Below are positions 40,668 to 49,467 of a DNA stretch of 55,982 nucleotides, piece by piece. The stretch covers positions 1 to 55,982 of the forward strand of contig JACKPJ010000006.1 in NCBI GenBank assembly GCA_024233625.1. Reading direction: 5' to 3'. Position 1 is the first letter of the stretch. Every line of letters starts with the position of its first letter. The DNA is from Deltaproteobacteria bacterium. Lineage in GTDB: Bacteria > UBA10199 > DSSB01. The notes below the pieces were generated by a model. The model made no database searches. It saw only the letters and a list, made by a program, of their open reading frames with translations, and was not told the DNA's origin. The translations under genes and the position numbers were made by a program.

Positions 40668-41123
40668 TCAAGCACTTTTAGCATATTCAATTTGACCGCC
40701 AGCTTTTTTAATTTTCTCTTCAGCTGTCTTAGAAAATTTATCTGCTATGATAGTAAGTGGGCTATCCAATTCACCCACTCCTAAAACCTTAAGTAAATCT
40801 TGACTTTGTTTGACAATTTTATTTTTCTTAAGAAAAGCTAAGTCAATGCGAGTTCCATCTTCAATTCCAACCAAATCTTTTAAGTTGATAATACAATAAA
40901 GCTTTTTGAATTTATTATTAAAACCCCTTTTTGGTAAGCGACGAGCCAAAGGCATTTGTCCGCCTTCAAATCCAACTTTATGGTACCCACCTGATCTCGC
41001 TTTTTGTCCCTTGTGTCCACGACCTGCAGTACCTCCTCGACCACTTGCATCACCTCTACCTAATCTTTTTTTACTTTTTACAGCACCTTTGGGAGGTTTC
41101 ATCTCACTTAAAAACTTTGCCAT
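40668..41123 (-). CDS. rplO: 50S ribosomal protein L15
   Basis: This 151-residue protein has the glycine/arginine-rich N-terminal part (KKRLGRGDASGRGGTAGRGH then KGQKARSGG) that threads into 23S rRNA, and a globular C-terminal part. The start is an ATG at 41123. It lies 58 bases after rpmD and 116 bases before secY. Confidence 0.97.
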   Translation of the reverse strand: MAKFLSEMKPPKGAVKSKKRLGRGDASGRGGTAGRGHKGQKARSGGYHKVGFEGGQMPLARRLPKRGFNNKFKKLYCIINLKDLVGIEDGTRIDLAFLKKNKIVKQSQDLLKVLGVGELDSPLTIIADKFSKTAEEKIKKAGGQIEYAKSA

Positions 41124-41181
41124 TTTTTAAACCTTACTTTTATTCAACTAGATATTTTTTATGAAGAATCCTATTTAAAAT

Positions 41182-41418
41182 TTAGTTCACAATCTTATAA
41201 CCTAAATTTGACTTCTTATTTTCTGGTTTTACGATTGCACCCTCTTCAAACTCTACAAGATGTAAAACTTTTTGTATCATGCCTCGAATACTAGGAAGAT
41301 CTTTAAGAATCCGTTCTTGTTGTAGTTTTCTTAAACCAAGAGCTCGCAGAGTATCTTTTTGCCTTTGAGTTCTTCCAATTCCACTATGTACTAGTTTTAC
41401 TTTAATAAGTCCTGACAT
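41182..41418 (-). CDS. rpmD: 50S ribosomal protein L30
   Basis: This 78-residue protein carries the L30 pattern KVKLVHSGIGRTQRQKDTLR and LGLRKLQQ. It is a little longer than the usual 58-60 residues because of a C-terminal tail of about 18 residues after VLHLVEFEEG. It lies between rpsE and rplO, the usual order. Confidence 0.94.
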   Translation of the reverse strand: MSGLIKVKLVHSGIGRTQRQKDTLRALGLRKLQQERILKDLPSIRGMIQKVLHLVEFEEGAIVKPENKKSNLGYKIVN

Positions 41419-41434
41419 AATTTATCTCAATTCC

Positions 41435-41926
41435 TTAGCTTACTTTTCTTAACTCTTTTATCTGCTCGTGGTTTCTTAAACTAAGCAAACCATTCAACGT
41501 CGCTTTTACCACATTATGAGGATTATTAGTTCCAATACACTTTGTTAATATATTGTGGATACCAACCGCCTCAACAACCGCTCTAACGACCCCACCAGCA
41601 ATGACACCAGTTCCTTCACTTGCTGGCCTTAACATGACACGAGCTGCACCATACTTACCAACGATTTCATGAGGGATTGTACCCTTACTTAGTGAAACCT
41701 TCATTAAGTTTCGTTTTGCTTTTTCGCCAGCCTTTCTAATAGCTTCAGGTACCTCTTTCGCTTTTCCTAATCCTACTCCGACTCGACCTTCACCATCTCC
41801 TGTTACAACTAAGGCGCTAAATCTAAATCGCCGTCCACCCTTAACAACTTTTGCGACTCGATTGAGACTAATTAAGCGGTCATTAAGCTCTGTTTCTTGA
41901 TTTTCATTTTCATGCTGAAAAGCCAT
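41435..41926 (-). CDS. rpsE: 30S ribosomal protein S5
   Basis: This 163-residue protein has the double-stranded RNA-binding N-domain (LISLNRVAKVVKGGRRFRFS) and the glycine-rich VVTGDGEGRVGVGLGKAKEV segment, with a ribosomal S5 C-terminal fold. S5 guards translation fidelity near the A site. Its start overlaps the rplR stop by one base. Confidence 0.97.
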   Translation of the reverse strand: MAFQHENENQETELNDRLISLNRVAKVVKGGRRFRFSALVVTGDGEGRVGVGLGKAKEVPEAIRKAGEKAKRNLMKVSLSKGTIPHEIVGKYGAARVMLRPASEGTGVIAGGVVRAVVEAVGIHNILTKCIGTNNPHNVVKATLNGLLSLRNHEQIKELRKVS

Positions 41927-42294
41927 TAGAATTCTAAACCTCCTTCACGAGCCGCATCAGCTATTGCTTTAACTCGGCCGTGGTAAATGTATCCATTGCG
42001 ATCAAAAACAACACTCTTAACATTAGAAGCAATTGCTTTTTCGGCAATTAGTTTGCCTAATTTCTTCGCACCCTCTACATTTGATCCGTTGATAGAACTA
42101 TTTTTTTCTTGAGTCGATGCAGAAGCTAATGTTTTACCTTCGCTATCATCTACGATTTGGACATATAAATGCTTCAAACTACGAAAAATTGTCATTCGAG
42201 GTCGTTCTTGCGTACCATAAATTTTCTTTCGAACTCGAAACTTTCTACGTAACCTACCTTCAAATTTTTTACTACTCATAGCTCTATTTACCAC
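41926..42294 (-). CDS. rplR: 50S ribosomal protein L18
   Basis: This 122-residue protein binds 5S rRNA. It has the RKKIYGTQERPRMTIFRSLK opening and the FDRNGYIYHGRVKAIADAAREGG end. Its start lies 11 bases inside the end of rplF, and it overlaps rpsE by one base. Confidence 0.97.
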   Translation of the reverse strand: MVNRAMSSKKFEGRLRRKFRVRKKIYGTQERPRMTIFRSLKHLYVQIVDDSEGKTLASASTQEKNSSINGSNVEGAKKLGKLIAEKAIASNVKSVVFDRNGYIYHGRVKAIADAAREGGLEF

Positions 42295-42826
42295 CTGCAG
42301 ACTTTCCTGCTTTTCTAATTATAACTTCGTTAGAATATCTAACGCCTTTACCTTTATAGGGCTCTGGAGGACGAATTTTTCTTATGTCAGCAGCCACTTG
42401 ACCAACTAATACTTTGTCATATCCTGAAACTACTAAATGAGTTTGTTTATCAACAGAAATATCAATTCCCTCAGGAATTTGAAATGGAACAATATGAGAA
42501 AAACCTAAGTTTAAGTGCAACTCCTTGCCCTTCAGCTCTGCTCTATATCCAACTCCCTGAATATCCAGTTCTTTTGAAAATCCTTCTGACACACCTTTTA
42601 CCATATTTGCTAAAAGCGCTCGCATTAGACCATGTTTCGCTCTATAATTAGGAGCATCACTTTGGCGAGCGACTTTTAGAATATTATCTTCATTTTTTAT
42701 TGAGATTCCCGCAAATATTGTCTGCTTAAGTTTTCCTTTTGGACCATCTACTTCAACCAAATAATCAGAAATATTGACTTTTACTTTTTCAGGTATTGGG
42801 ATCTCTTTTCTTCCAGTTCTTGACAT
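42284..42826 (-). CDS. rplF: 50S ribosomal protein L6
   Basis: This 180-residue protein has the two-domain L6 layout with SRTGRKEIPIPEKVKVNISD at the start and IRKIRPPEPYKGKGVRYSNE at the end. It sits near the sarcin-ricin loop in the factor-binding site. It starts 6 bases after rpsH. Confidence 0.97.
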   Translation of the reverse strand: MSRTGRKEIPIPEKVKVNISDYLVEVDGPKGKLKQTIFAGISIKNEDNILKVARQSDAPNYRAKHGLMRALLANMVKGVSEGFSKELDIQGVGYRAELKGKELHLNLGFSHIVPFQIPEGIDISVDKQTHLVVSGYDKVLVGQVAADIRKIRPPEPYKGKGVRYSNEVIIRKAGKSAGGK

Positions 42827-42832
42827 AATTTA

Positions 42833-43231
42833 CTACCAAATCGTTAATAAAAATTCGCCGCCAACCTTTTTCTCTCTAGCAACGGCATCTGTCATAACCC
42901 CTTGAGGAGTTGATAATATAGCTACACCAGTACCATTATAAACTGGCTTTATATCTCTATAGCCTAGGTAAATACGGCGGCTTGGCTTACTTATTCGACG
43001 AAGACCGTTAATTGTTGGCTGCTTTTGATTGCGGTAAGTCAACTCAATTACAATCTTCCCTTGTTTCTTATACTCGACCTCACGAAAACTTTTAATAAAC
43101 CCTTCTCGTTTAAATAATTCAGCTATAGCTAATTTCATTTTTGAGCTTGGGATTTCAACTAATTCGTGTCGCCTTTTTAAAGCATTTCTTACGCGAGTAA
43201 GCATATCTGCTATTGGGTCTGTTATCATCAT
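42833..43231 (-). CDS. rpsH: 30S ribosomal protein S8
   Basis: This 132-residue protein has the S8 pattern DPIADMLTRVRNALKRRHEL and the LSTPQGVMTD...GGEFLLTIW ending. It binds 16S helix 21 and in enterics represses the spc operon. It begins 13 bases after rpsN. Confidence 0.97.
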   Translation of the reverse strand: MMITDPIADMLTRVRNALKRRHELVEIPSSKMKLAIAELFKREGFIKSFREVEYKKQGKIVIELTYRNQKQPTINGLRRISKPSRRIYLGYRDIKPVYNGTGVAILSTPQGVMTDAVAREKKVGGEFLLTIW

Positions 43232-43244
43232 TAATCTCCAAAAC

Positions 43245-43430
43245 TTACCAGCTTGCCTTTATTACGCCAGGTATTTCTCCCTGATTGGCCAATTTACGAA
43301 AACACAAGCGGCACATATTAAATTTTCTTAAATAAGCTCGAGGACGCCCACATAGAGGACATCTATTATATCGTCTTACTTCAAATTTTGGCTTTCTTGA
43401 TGCTTTTATCATCATTGATTTTTTTGCCAT
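43245..43430 (-). CDS. rpsN: 30S ribosomal protein S14, zinc-binding type
   Basis: The start is set at ATG 43430 (MAKKSMMIKASRKPKF), with AAGGAT 6 bases upstream; an in-frame codon further upstream at 43463 would add an unlikely 11-residue leader. The 61-residue product is the short type Z S14 with CPLC and CRLC zinc ligands. Long-form S14 of E. coli type is not used here. It lies 36 bases after the rplE stop. Confidence 0.94.
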   Translation of the reverse strand: MAKKSMMIKASRKPKFEVRRYNRCPLCGRPRAYLRKFNMCRLCFRKLANQGEIPGVIKASW

Positions 43431-43466
43431 TTTAATATCCTTAAAAAGTATAACTAATTTCAAATC

Positions 43467-44018
43467 CTAATTTCGAAATGGCATCCCCATATATTTCAGG
43501 AGAGCTTTTCCTTCTTCATCAGATCTAGCAGTAGTAACAATACTAATATTCATTCCACGAATTTTATCGATCTTATCATAATTAATTTCTGGAAAAATAA
43601 TTTGCTCAGTAATTCCTAGAGAATAATTTCCTTTTCCATCAAATGATCGCCCGCTAATTCCTCTAAAATCTCTAACACGCGGAAGAGCAATATTACACAG
43701 GCGATTTAAAAATTCATACATTCTCTGCCTTCTCAAAGTAACCATCACACCAAGCTTCTGACCTTCTCTTAATTTAAATGAAGCTATTGATTTTTTCGCT
43801 TTTGTAATTACAGGTAACTGCCCAGTAATAGATTTAATTTCATCTACTGCTTTATCTAATAATTTTGGATTTTGCAGAGCTTCAGATAAGCAAATGTTGA
43901 CAACTATTTTCTCAAGTTTCGGAACTTGCATAACATTTTCATATCCGAAATCTTTCATTAAAGCTGGAACTATTTCCTTACGATATTTTTCTTCGTATCT
44001 TGATTTCATATTAAACAC
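43467..44018 (-). CDS. rplE: 50S ribosomal protein L5
   Basis: This 183-residue protein binds 5S rRNA and contacts P-site tRNA. It has RDFRGISGRSFDGKGNYSLG and the QIIFPEINYDKID stretch of L5. The start appears to be GTG at 44018, which is well spaced from an AAGG ribosome binding site; the ATG at 44009 lacks one at a good distance. Confidence 0.95.
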   Translation of the reverse strand: MFNMKSRYEEKYRKEIVPALMKDFGYENVMQVPKLEKIVVNICLSEALQNPKLLDKAVDEIKSITGQLPVITKAKKSIASFKLREGQKLGVMVTLRRQRMYEFLNRLCNIALPRVRDFRGISGRSFDGKGNYSLGITEQIIFPEINYDKIDKIRGMNISIVTTARSDEEGKALLKYMGMPFRN

Positions 44019-44043
44019 ACTAATTACCTTAAATATATTTTCA

Positions 44044-44367
44044 CTATGCTGTCGCTATTACTTCCCCACTTTTTTTGCTGTATCTAACTTTTTTTCCATC
44101 CTTTTCTATTCTGACACCAACACGTGTAGGTTTATTTGATTTTGGATCAAGCAACATTACATTTGATATATGAATTGAAGCTTCCCGCTCGACTATTCCA
44201 CCCCGAGGGTTATTCTGAGTAGGCTTTGTATGCTTTTTGACCATATTAACTTTTTCTACGATTACTCTCGACTTTTCTGGTATAACTTTTAATATTCTAC
44301 CATGCTGTCCCTTATTTTTTCCTGTAATCACAACTACTTGGTCATTTTTTCTAATTAAACTTTTCAT
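44044..44367 (-). CDS. rplX: 50S ribosomal protein L24
   Basis: This 107-residue KOW-domain protein opens MKSLIRKNDQVVVITGKNKG and has the HTKPTQNNPRGGIVEREASI loop. It starts 23S rRNA folding as one of the first assembly proteins. Its start overlaps the rplN stop by one base. Confidence 0.97.
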   Translation of the reverse strand: MKSLIRKNDQVVVITGKNKGQHGRILKVIPEKSRVIVEKVNMVKKHTKPTQNNPRGGIVEREASIHISNVMLLDPKSNKPTRVGVRIEKDGKKVRYSKKSGEVIATA

Positions 44368-44735
44368 TAGAGCACCTCAGGAGCTAGCGAAATTATCTTC
44401 ATGTATTTTTTTGCACGTAATTCTCTTGCAACTGGACCAAAAATACGTGTTCCAATTGGTTCACCAGCATCATTAACTAAAACTACTGAATTCTGGTCAA
44501 AACGAATATAAGAACCATCCTCACGTGAAATTTCCTTCTTGACCCTAACAATCACTGCTTTTTTAACATCACCCTTTTTTACACGTGCAGTAGGAAGTGC
44601 TTCTTTGACAGATACAACAATAACATCACCAATTGTTGCATATTTTCTTTTACTTCCACCTGGAACTTTGATGCATTGCAATCTTTTTGCTCCAGAATTA
44701 TCTGCTGAATCTAATACTGTTTCTACTTGAATCAT
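44367..44735 (-). CDS. rplN: 50S ribosomal protein L14
   Basis: This 122-residue protein has the L14 opening MIQVETVLDSADNSGAKRLQ and the FDQNSVVLVNDAGEPIGTRI segment with the VARELRAKKYMKIISLAPEV end. It contacts 16S helix 14 as an intersubunit bridge. It lies 34 bases after rpsQ. Confidence 0.97.
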   Translation of the reverse strand: MIQVETVLDSADNSGAKRLQCIKVPGGSKRKYATIGDVIVVSVKEALPTARVKKGDVKKAVIVRVKKEISREDGSYIRFDQNSVVLVNDAGEPIGTRIFGPVARELRAKKYMKIISLAPEVL

Positions 44736-44769
44736 ACTACTCTCAACTAAGTCTACTTATTATTTATAT

Positions 44770-45036
44770 TTAGGATATTTCTTCCGCTTTCTTAATAATC
44801 TTTCTAACTGACCATCTTTTAGTTTTTGAAAGTGGGCGACTCTCAACAACCTCAACCAAATCTCCTATACTACATCGATTAGATTGGTCGTGAGCTTTAA
44901 ATTTAGTACGTCTTTTATGATATTTTTTAATCCTGGAATGAAGTACTAACGACTCAACAGTTACAGTAACTGTTTTGTCCATTTTATCACTTACAACTGT
45001 CCCAACTTTTACTTTTTGATTCTTTTGCTTTTCCAT
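44770..45036 (-). CDS. rpsQ: 30S ribosomal protein S17
   Basis: The start is set at ATG 45036 (MEKQKNQKVKVGTVVSDKMD); an upstream in-frame start at 45087 would add a 17-residue leader not seen in S17 and would overlap rpmC. The 88-residue product has the OB-fold pattern DKTVTVTVESLV and FKAHDQSNRCSIGDLVEV. No strong ribosome binding site precedes it, so translational coupling to rpmC is likely (4 bases between them). Confidence 0.9.
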   Translation of the reverse strand: MEKQKNQKVKVGTVVSDKMDKTVTVTVESLVLHSRIKKYHKRRTKFKAHDQSNRCSIGDLVEVVESRPLSKTKRWSVRKIIKKAEEIS

Positions 45037-45040
45037 ATAC

Positions 45041-45235
45041 TTAAGTATTTTTAACCTTTTCATTTTTAATGGTAAGAACTTTAGCAATATCTCTCTTCAC
45101 TTGAGAAATTCTATGGCTCTTTTCTAACTGACCTGTTGCATGTTTCATTTTGAGACCTAACAACTCTTCACGTAACTCTTTTTCTAAAGTAATAATTTCA
45201 TCACTACTTTTTTCTCTTATCTCATTAGGCGTCAC
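45041..45235 (-). CDS. rpmC: 50S ribosomal protein L29
   Basis: This 64-residue two-helix protein (EIREKSSDEIITLEKELREE then LLGLKMKHATGQLEKSHRI) is a standard L29 at the peptide exit. The start is a GTG at 45235, inside the end of rplP (11-base overlap), and thus coupled to it. Confidence 0.93.
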   Translation of the reverse strand: MTPNEIREKSSDEIITLEKELREELLGLKMKHATGQLEKSHRISQVKRDIAKVLTIKNEKVKNT

Positions 45236-45647
45236 GATAGTCCTCCCGGTTTATTATTTTGGTACGCAATGGCAATTTATGTTGTGCTAATTTCAAAGCT
45301 TTAGTTGCTAAGTCCAAATCAACACCTTCCATTTCAAAGAGAATTCTACCAGGCTTAATCACTGCTACCCACTCTTCTACACTTCCTTTTCCCTTACCCA
45401 TCCTAGTTTCAAGAGGCTTCTTAGTAATAGGTTTATCAGGAAAAATTCTAATCCAAACTTTACCGCCACGCTTAATGCAGCGAGTAATGGCTATTCTACT
45501 TGCTTCAATTTGTCTTGATGTAATTCTGCCACACTCTAAGGCCTGAATTGCAAAATCTCCAAAATCAAGATTGCAACCGCGATAAGCTCTGCCCCGCATC
45601 TTTCCCTTTTGTTGCTTTCGATATTTTGTTTTCTTAGGCATTAACAT
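45225..45647 (-). CDS. rplP: 50S ribosomal protein L16
   Basis: This 140-residue protein opens MLMPKKTKYRKQQKGKMRGR and has the RGCNLDFGDFAIQALECGRI and MGKGKGSVEEWVA segments. It sits at the A-site cleft. The first ATG at 45647 has a GAGGA 7 bases upstream; the ATG two codons later is spaced less well. Confidence 0.96.
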   Translation of the reverse strand: MLMPKKTKYRKQQKGKMRGRAYRGCNLDFGDFAIQALECGRITSRQIEASRIAITRCIKRGGKVWIRIFPDKPITKKPLETRMGKGKGSVEEWVAVIKPGRILFEMEGVDLDLATKALKLAQHKLPLRTKIINREDYRDA

Positions 45648-45665
45648 AAATTATTCCTCTTATGA

Positions 45666-46331
45666 TTAGGCCAATTGCTGAAGTTGAGAAGAAGCTTTTC
45701 CTAAAATCTCACCTTTAAATATCCAAACTTTGACACCAATTATTCCATAGGTCGTATTTGCTTCTGCAAAACCATAATCGATATCTGCTCTAAGTGTATG
45801 CAAAGGAACTCTACCTTCACGATACCATTCCGTTCTAGCTATTTCAGCCCCACCCAGTCGACCAGAAACCATAATTTTAATGCCTTTTGCTCCAAACTTT
45901 AGTGTGGATTGAACAGCCTTTTTCATTGCCCTTCTAAAAGCAACTCTTCTTTCTAGTTGCATTGCAATATTTTCAGAAACTAACTGAGCTTCTAACTCCG
46001 CTTTACGTATTTCGTGAATATCTAGAAAGACTTCGCTTTCACTAAATTTTTGTAATTCCGCTCTTAGAGAATCTATTCCAGATCCCTTCTTTCCAATCAC
46101 CAAACCAGGACGGGCAGTATGAATCACAACTTTAACTTTTTGAGCAGCACGTTCAACTACAATTTTAGAAATGCCTGTGGATTTTAACTTTTCCTTTACT
46201 TTATTTCTAAAATAAAGATCCTCATGTAAATATTTTGAATACTTTTTTTCTCGAGAATCCGCATACCACTTCGATAACCATGGTTTATTAATACCTACTC
46301 TAAACCCAATAGGATGAACTTTCTGTCCCAT
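45666..46331 (-). CDS. rpsC: 30S ribosomal protein S3
   Basis: This 221-residue protein has the KH domain (PGLVIGKKGSGIDSLRAEL) and a C-terminal domain with GRLGGAEIARTEWYREGRVP. It forms the mRNA entry helicase with S4 and S5. The opening MGQKVHPIGFRVGINKPWLS is canonical. It begins 6 bases after rplV. Confidence 0.97.
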   Translation of the reverse strand: MGQKVHPIGFRVGINKPWLSKWYADSREKKYSKYLHEDLYFRNKVKEKLKSTGISKIVVERAAQKVKVVIHTARPGLVIGKKGSGIDSLRAELQKFSESEVFLDIHEIRKAELEAQLVSENIAMQLERRVAFRRAMKKAVQSTLKFGAKGIKIMVSGRLGGAEIARTEWYREGRVPLHTLRADIDYGFAEANTTYGIIGVKVWIFKGEILGKASSQLQQLA

Positions 46332-46337
46332 AAAAAC

Positions 46338-46673
46338 CTATCTTTCTGCAACTGTAACACAAATATGGCTTGTTTTTTTATTAATTCTTGACCCACTACC
46401 TCTTGCTCTAGCTCTCCAACGCTTCATTGTTGGCCCCTGATCAACCGTTAGCTTCTTAACAAATAAATTGTCAGGATCGACTCCACCATTTTGTTCAGCA
46501 TTAGCTAAAGCTGAATTTAATAATTTTTTTAAATCTCTAGCGACATGCCTTTTACTAAAAGAGAGAATCGCAAGAGCTTCCTGAACTTTTAAACCGCGAA
46601 TCATATCTGCAACCATCATCGCTTTTCGCGGAGCCACTCTTAAGAACTTAATTTTTGCACTAGCTACACTCAT
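46338..46673 (-). CDS. rplV: 50S ribosomal protein L22
   Basis: This 111-residue protein has the L22 start SAKIKFLRVAPRKAMMVADM and the long beta-hairpin (about 80-100, MKRWRARARGSGSRINKK) that lines the exit tunnel. It lies 3 bases after rpsS and 6 before rpsC. Confidence 0.97.
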   Translation of the reverse strand: MSVASAKIKFLRVAPRKAMMVADMIRGLKVQEALAILSFSKRHVARDLKKLLNSALANAEQNGGVDPDNLFVKKLTVDQGPTMKRWRARARGSGSRINKKTSHICVTVAER

Positions 46674-46676
46674 ATA

Positions 46677-46952
46677 CTACCCTTTTGTCTTCCTATCACC
46701 AGCATGTTGATGAAAAGTACGAGTTGCTGCAAACTCTCCCAATTTATGCCCGACCATATTTTCTGTCACAAAAACTGGGATGAACTTCCTTCCATTATGA
46801 ACTGCGAAAGTTAGCCCTACAAAGTCTGGAGTAATCAAGGAACGTCTTGACCAAGTCTTAATTACTTTTTTCCCCTTTTGCTCGGAAATATTTTCTATTT
46901 TTCTTTGCAAGGACTCATCGACAAAAGGTCCTTTTTTGGTTGAACGTGGCAT
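46677..46952 (-). CDS. rpsS: 30S ribosomal protein S19
   Basis: This 91-residue protein opens MPRSTKKGPFVDESLQRKIE and has the SRRSLITPDFVGLTFAVHNG and VGHKLGEFAATRTF segments of S19, which sits in the 30S head beside S13. It lies 21 bases after rplB. Confidence 0.97.
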   Translation of the reverse strand: MPRSTKKGPFVDESLQRKIENISEQKGKKVIKTWSRRSLITPDFVGLTFAVHNGRKFIPVFVTENMVGHKLGEFAATRTFHQHAGDRKTKG

Positions 46953-46973
46953 AAAATTAACTCACTCTTTATA

Positions 46974-47807
46974 CTAATATTTTTTTCTTCTATCTCTAAC
47001 TATAAGAGATTGAGTTCTCTTATTCTTTCTTGTTTTATATCCCTTTGCAGGTGTTCCCCAAGGGCTTGAAGGATGATTTCCACCTTTTCCCTTTGCTTCT
47101 CCTCCTCCATGAGGATGATCAACTGGGTTCATAACCATTCCGCGCACTGTTGGACGTACACCCAACCACCTTTTTCTCCCAGCTTTACCATAACTTATAT
47201 TTTCATGATGACCATTTCCTACTTCACCAATAGTTGCCATACAATCTAATAGAACTTTTCTCACTTCACCAGATGGTAGTTTTATTTGCGCATATTTACC
47301 CTCTTTAGCCATCAACTGCACGCTGGATCCAGCACTTCTTGCAAGCTGACCACCCTTACCAATCTTTAATTCAACATTATGAATATTTGTACCAACCGGA
47401 ATCATTCTAAGAGGCAATGCATTACCTGCTTGTATTTCAGCATGTTCGGAGGCCATAATTTGTTGGCCAACCTTTAAACCTTTTGGGGCTAATATATAGC
47501 TCTTCGCGCCATCAATATAGTAAAGCAAAGCAATTCTTGAACTTCTATTTGGATCATATTGAATAGATGCAACCTTAGCTGGTATGTCTAATTTAGCACT
47601 TCGCTTAAAGTCAATTAAACGATATTTTTTCTTATGACCACCACCAATATGCCGAGTTGTGATACGACCATTATTATTTCTTCCACCTGTTCTTTTTGCT
47701 TTTGCAACAAGCGATTTTTCAACATTCTTTTCTGTTATTTCAGAAAAGTCTGCTGATGTCATTCCTCGCAGTCCAGGGGTTCTAGGTTTGTAGACTTTAT
47801 TGGCCAT
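46974..47807 (-). CDS. rplB: 50S ribosomal protein L2
   Basis: This 277-residue protein has the L2 features GRITTRHIGGGHKKKYRLID and the VDHPHGGGEAKGKGG loop near the peptidyl transferase centre (a conserved histidine). It is needed for subunit association and 23S folding. It lies 2 bases after rplW. Confidence 0.98.
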   Translation of the reverse strand: MANKVYKPRTPGLRGMTSADFSEITEKNVEKSLVAKAKRTGGRNNNGRITTRHIGGGHKKKYRLIDFKRSAKLDIPAKVASIQYDPNRSSRIALLYYIDGAKSYILAPKGLKVGQQIMASEHAEIQAGNALPLRMIPVGTNIHNVELKIGKGGQLARSAGSSVQLMAKEGKYAQIKLPSGEVRKVLLDCMATIGEVGNGHHENISYGKAGRKRWLGVRPTVRGMVMNPVDHPHGGGEAKGKGGNHPSSPWGTPAKGYKTRKNKRTQSLIVRDRRKKY

Positions 47808-47809
47808 TT

Positions 47810-48097
47810 TTATACACCTTCAAAGAAATCGATTTTGCTACCCTCTTCCAAAGTAACAAATGCCTTTTTATAATTGGATTTTTTACCAAAACTCTTTCCA
47901 ACTCTTTTTATTTTGCCTCTCACAATCAATGTTCGGACATTTTCGACATTGACATTAAACAACGACTCTATAGCATGATGCACTTGTTTTTTATTAGCTC
48001 TAAGGTCAACTTCAAACATATATTGTCGATTAGACTCTCTAAGAAAAGTACTTTTTTCAGTAATTAAAGGTCTTTTTATTATTTGATATAGTTCCAT
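47810..48097 (-). CDS. rplW: 50S ribosomal protein L23
   Basis: This 95-residue protein has the L23 start YQIIKRPLITEKSTFLRESN and the KKQVHHAIESLFNVNVENVR segment. It docks the signal recognition particle and trigger factor at the tunnel exit. It lies 9 bases after rplD. Confidence 0.96.
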   Translation of the reverse strand: MELYQIIKRPLITEKSTFLRESNRQYMFEVDLRANKKQVHHAIESLFNVNVENVRTLIVRGKIKRVGKSFGKKSNYKKAFVTLEEGSKIDFFEGV

Positions 48098-48106
48098 AAT
48101 TTTTTA

Positions 48107-48736
48107 CTATGCTACAAGGTGAAGTTTTTCATATAGTTTATCTAAAGAAGCCTCAGTTACAAAAAGGCAATCGTATTTCAAAAGATCATAAACATTTATT
48201 TCAGATACGGTAAATAATGCATATGATGGCAAATTACTTAATGATAAACGCAAATTAAGGTTTTCCTCATCGATAATTAAAGCAGCTGATTTAACATTAA
48301 AAGATTTGAAAAAATTATTCGCCTTTTTTGTACTTGGTTTTTCCCAATCAATATTTTCTACAATTCTCAATGCATTTTCTTTATAACGCAAAGCGAAAAC
48401 AGATTGAATAGCACGTCGCCGAGCTGCTTTAGGAAGTTTAAAGGAATAGTTTCTTGGAGAAGGACCAAACGCTACGCCTCCTCCAACAAATGTAGGCACC
48501 TTTTTTGAACCATGTCTAGCTCGACCTGTTCCCTTTTGACGATAAATTTTCTTTGTTGATCCTGCTACTTGGCCCCTGGTCTTAGTTGAATGAGTACCAC
48601 TCCTTTGACTAGCCAAATATGAGTTTACTGCATAATACAGAAGACCTCGACGAACTGGCCCTTGAACTAATTCATCTACCAAATTTATTTTCTTTAATTC
48701 TTTAGCATCATACTGATGCAATACAATCTCACTCAT
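48107..48736 (-). CDS. rplD: 50S ribosomal protein L4
   Basis: This 209-residue protein has the extended loop KIYRQKGTGRARHGSKKVP with the GGGVAFGPSPRNYSFKLPK segment that constricts the exit tunnel. In enterics L4 also represses the S10 operon. It starts 35 bases after rplC. Confidence 0.97.
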   Translation of the reverse strand: MSEIVLHQYDAKELKKINLVDELVQGPVRRGLLYYAVNSYLASQRSGTHSTKTRGQVAGSTKKIYRQKGTGRARHGSKKVPTFVGGGVAFGPSPRNYSFKLPKAARRRAIQSVFALRYKENALRIVENIDWEKPSTKKANNFFKSFNVKSAALIIDEENLNLRLSLSNLPSYALFTVSEINVYDLLKYDCLFVTEASLDKLYEKLHLVA

Positions 48737-48771
48737 ATACAGCTTTCTCAGTTAATCTACTTTTAAACTGA

Positions 48772-49467
48772 CTAGGCAACCGCCTCATCCTGTCCCTTAT
48801 TATTTTTCATTTTTTCAACAAACTTGCTTTGATTAAGACTTTTTATATATACCAAATCACCAACAGCCCCTGGAACAGCTCCCTTTAACAGAACTCTATT
48901 TTTATTATTATCTATACTTAAGATTTCTAAATTTTTAACAGTCACTTTTTCAACACCCATATGACCAGGAAGCTTCATTAATTTAAACACTCTACCAGGC
49001 CAAGTTCTCTGCCCTATTGATCCTGTTGATCTGTGAAAATGTGACCCATGACTTGCTGGACCCCCACCCTTATGATGTCTTTTAATAACACCTTGGAATC
49101 CTTTACCTTTTGAAATTCCTGTAACATCTACCCTTTCACCTTCTTCAAACACACGCAAGTCAAGCTCTTCTCCGGTTTTAATTCCACTTAAATCATCTAA
49201 ACGAAATTCTCTCAAAAATTTGAATGATTTTAGTTTATTTTTTTTAAAATGACCTTGATCTGGCTTATTAACCTTTCTAAGCTCAACGGCATCATATCCG
49301 ATCTGCACAGCGTTATAGCCTTCTTTTGATCCAGTCTTTAATTGTGTAACCATGCAAGGCCCAACATCAAGAACTGTAACAGCGTGACAATTACCCTCAG
49401 AATCAAAGACCTGAGTCATTCCCAATTTTTTACCCAATAAAAAAGGTTTATAATGCTTCTTACTCAT
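48772..49467 (-). CDS. rplC: 50S ribosomal protein L3
   Basis: This 231-residue protein opens with LGKKLGMTQVFDSEGNCHAV and has the KGKGFQGVIKRHHKGGGPAS and HFHRSTGSIGQRTWPGRVFK segments that reach the peptidyl transferase centre. It is slightly longer than usual by a C-terminal charged tail. It overlaps rpsJ by 4 bases (ATGA). Confidence 0.97.
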   Translation of the reverse strand: MSKKHYKPFLLGKKLGMTQVFDSEGNCHAVTVLDVGPCMVTQLKTGSKEGYNAVQIGYDAVELRKVNKPDQGHFKKNKLKSFKFLREFRLDDLSGIKTGEELDLRVFEEGERVDVTGISKGKGFQGVIKRHHKGGGPASHGSHFHRSTGSIGQRTWPGRVFKLMKLPGHMGVEKVTVKNLEILSIDNNKNRVLLKGAVPGAVGDLVYIKSLNQSKFVEKMKNNKGQDEAVA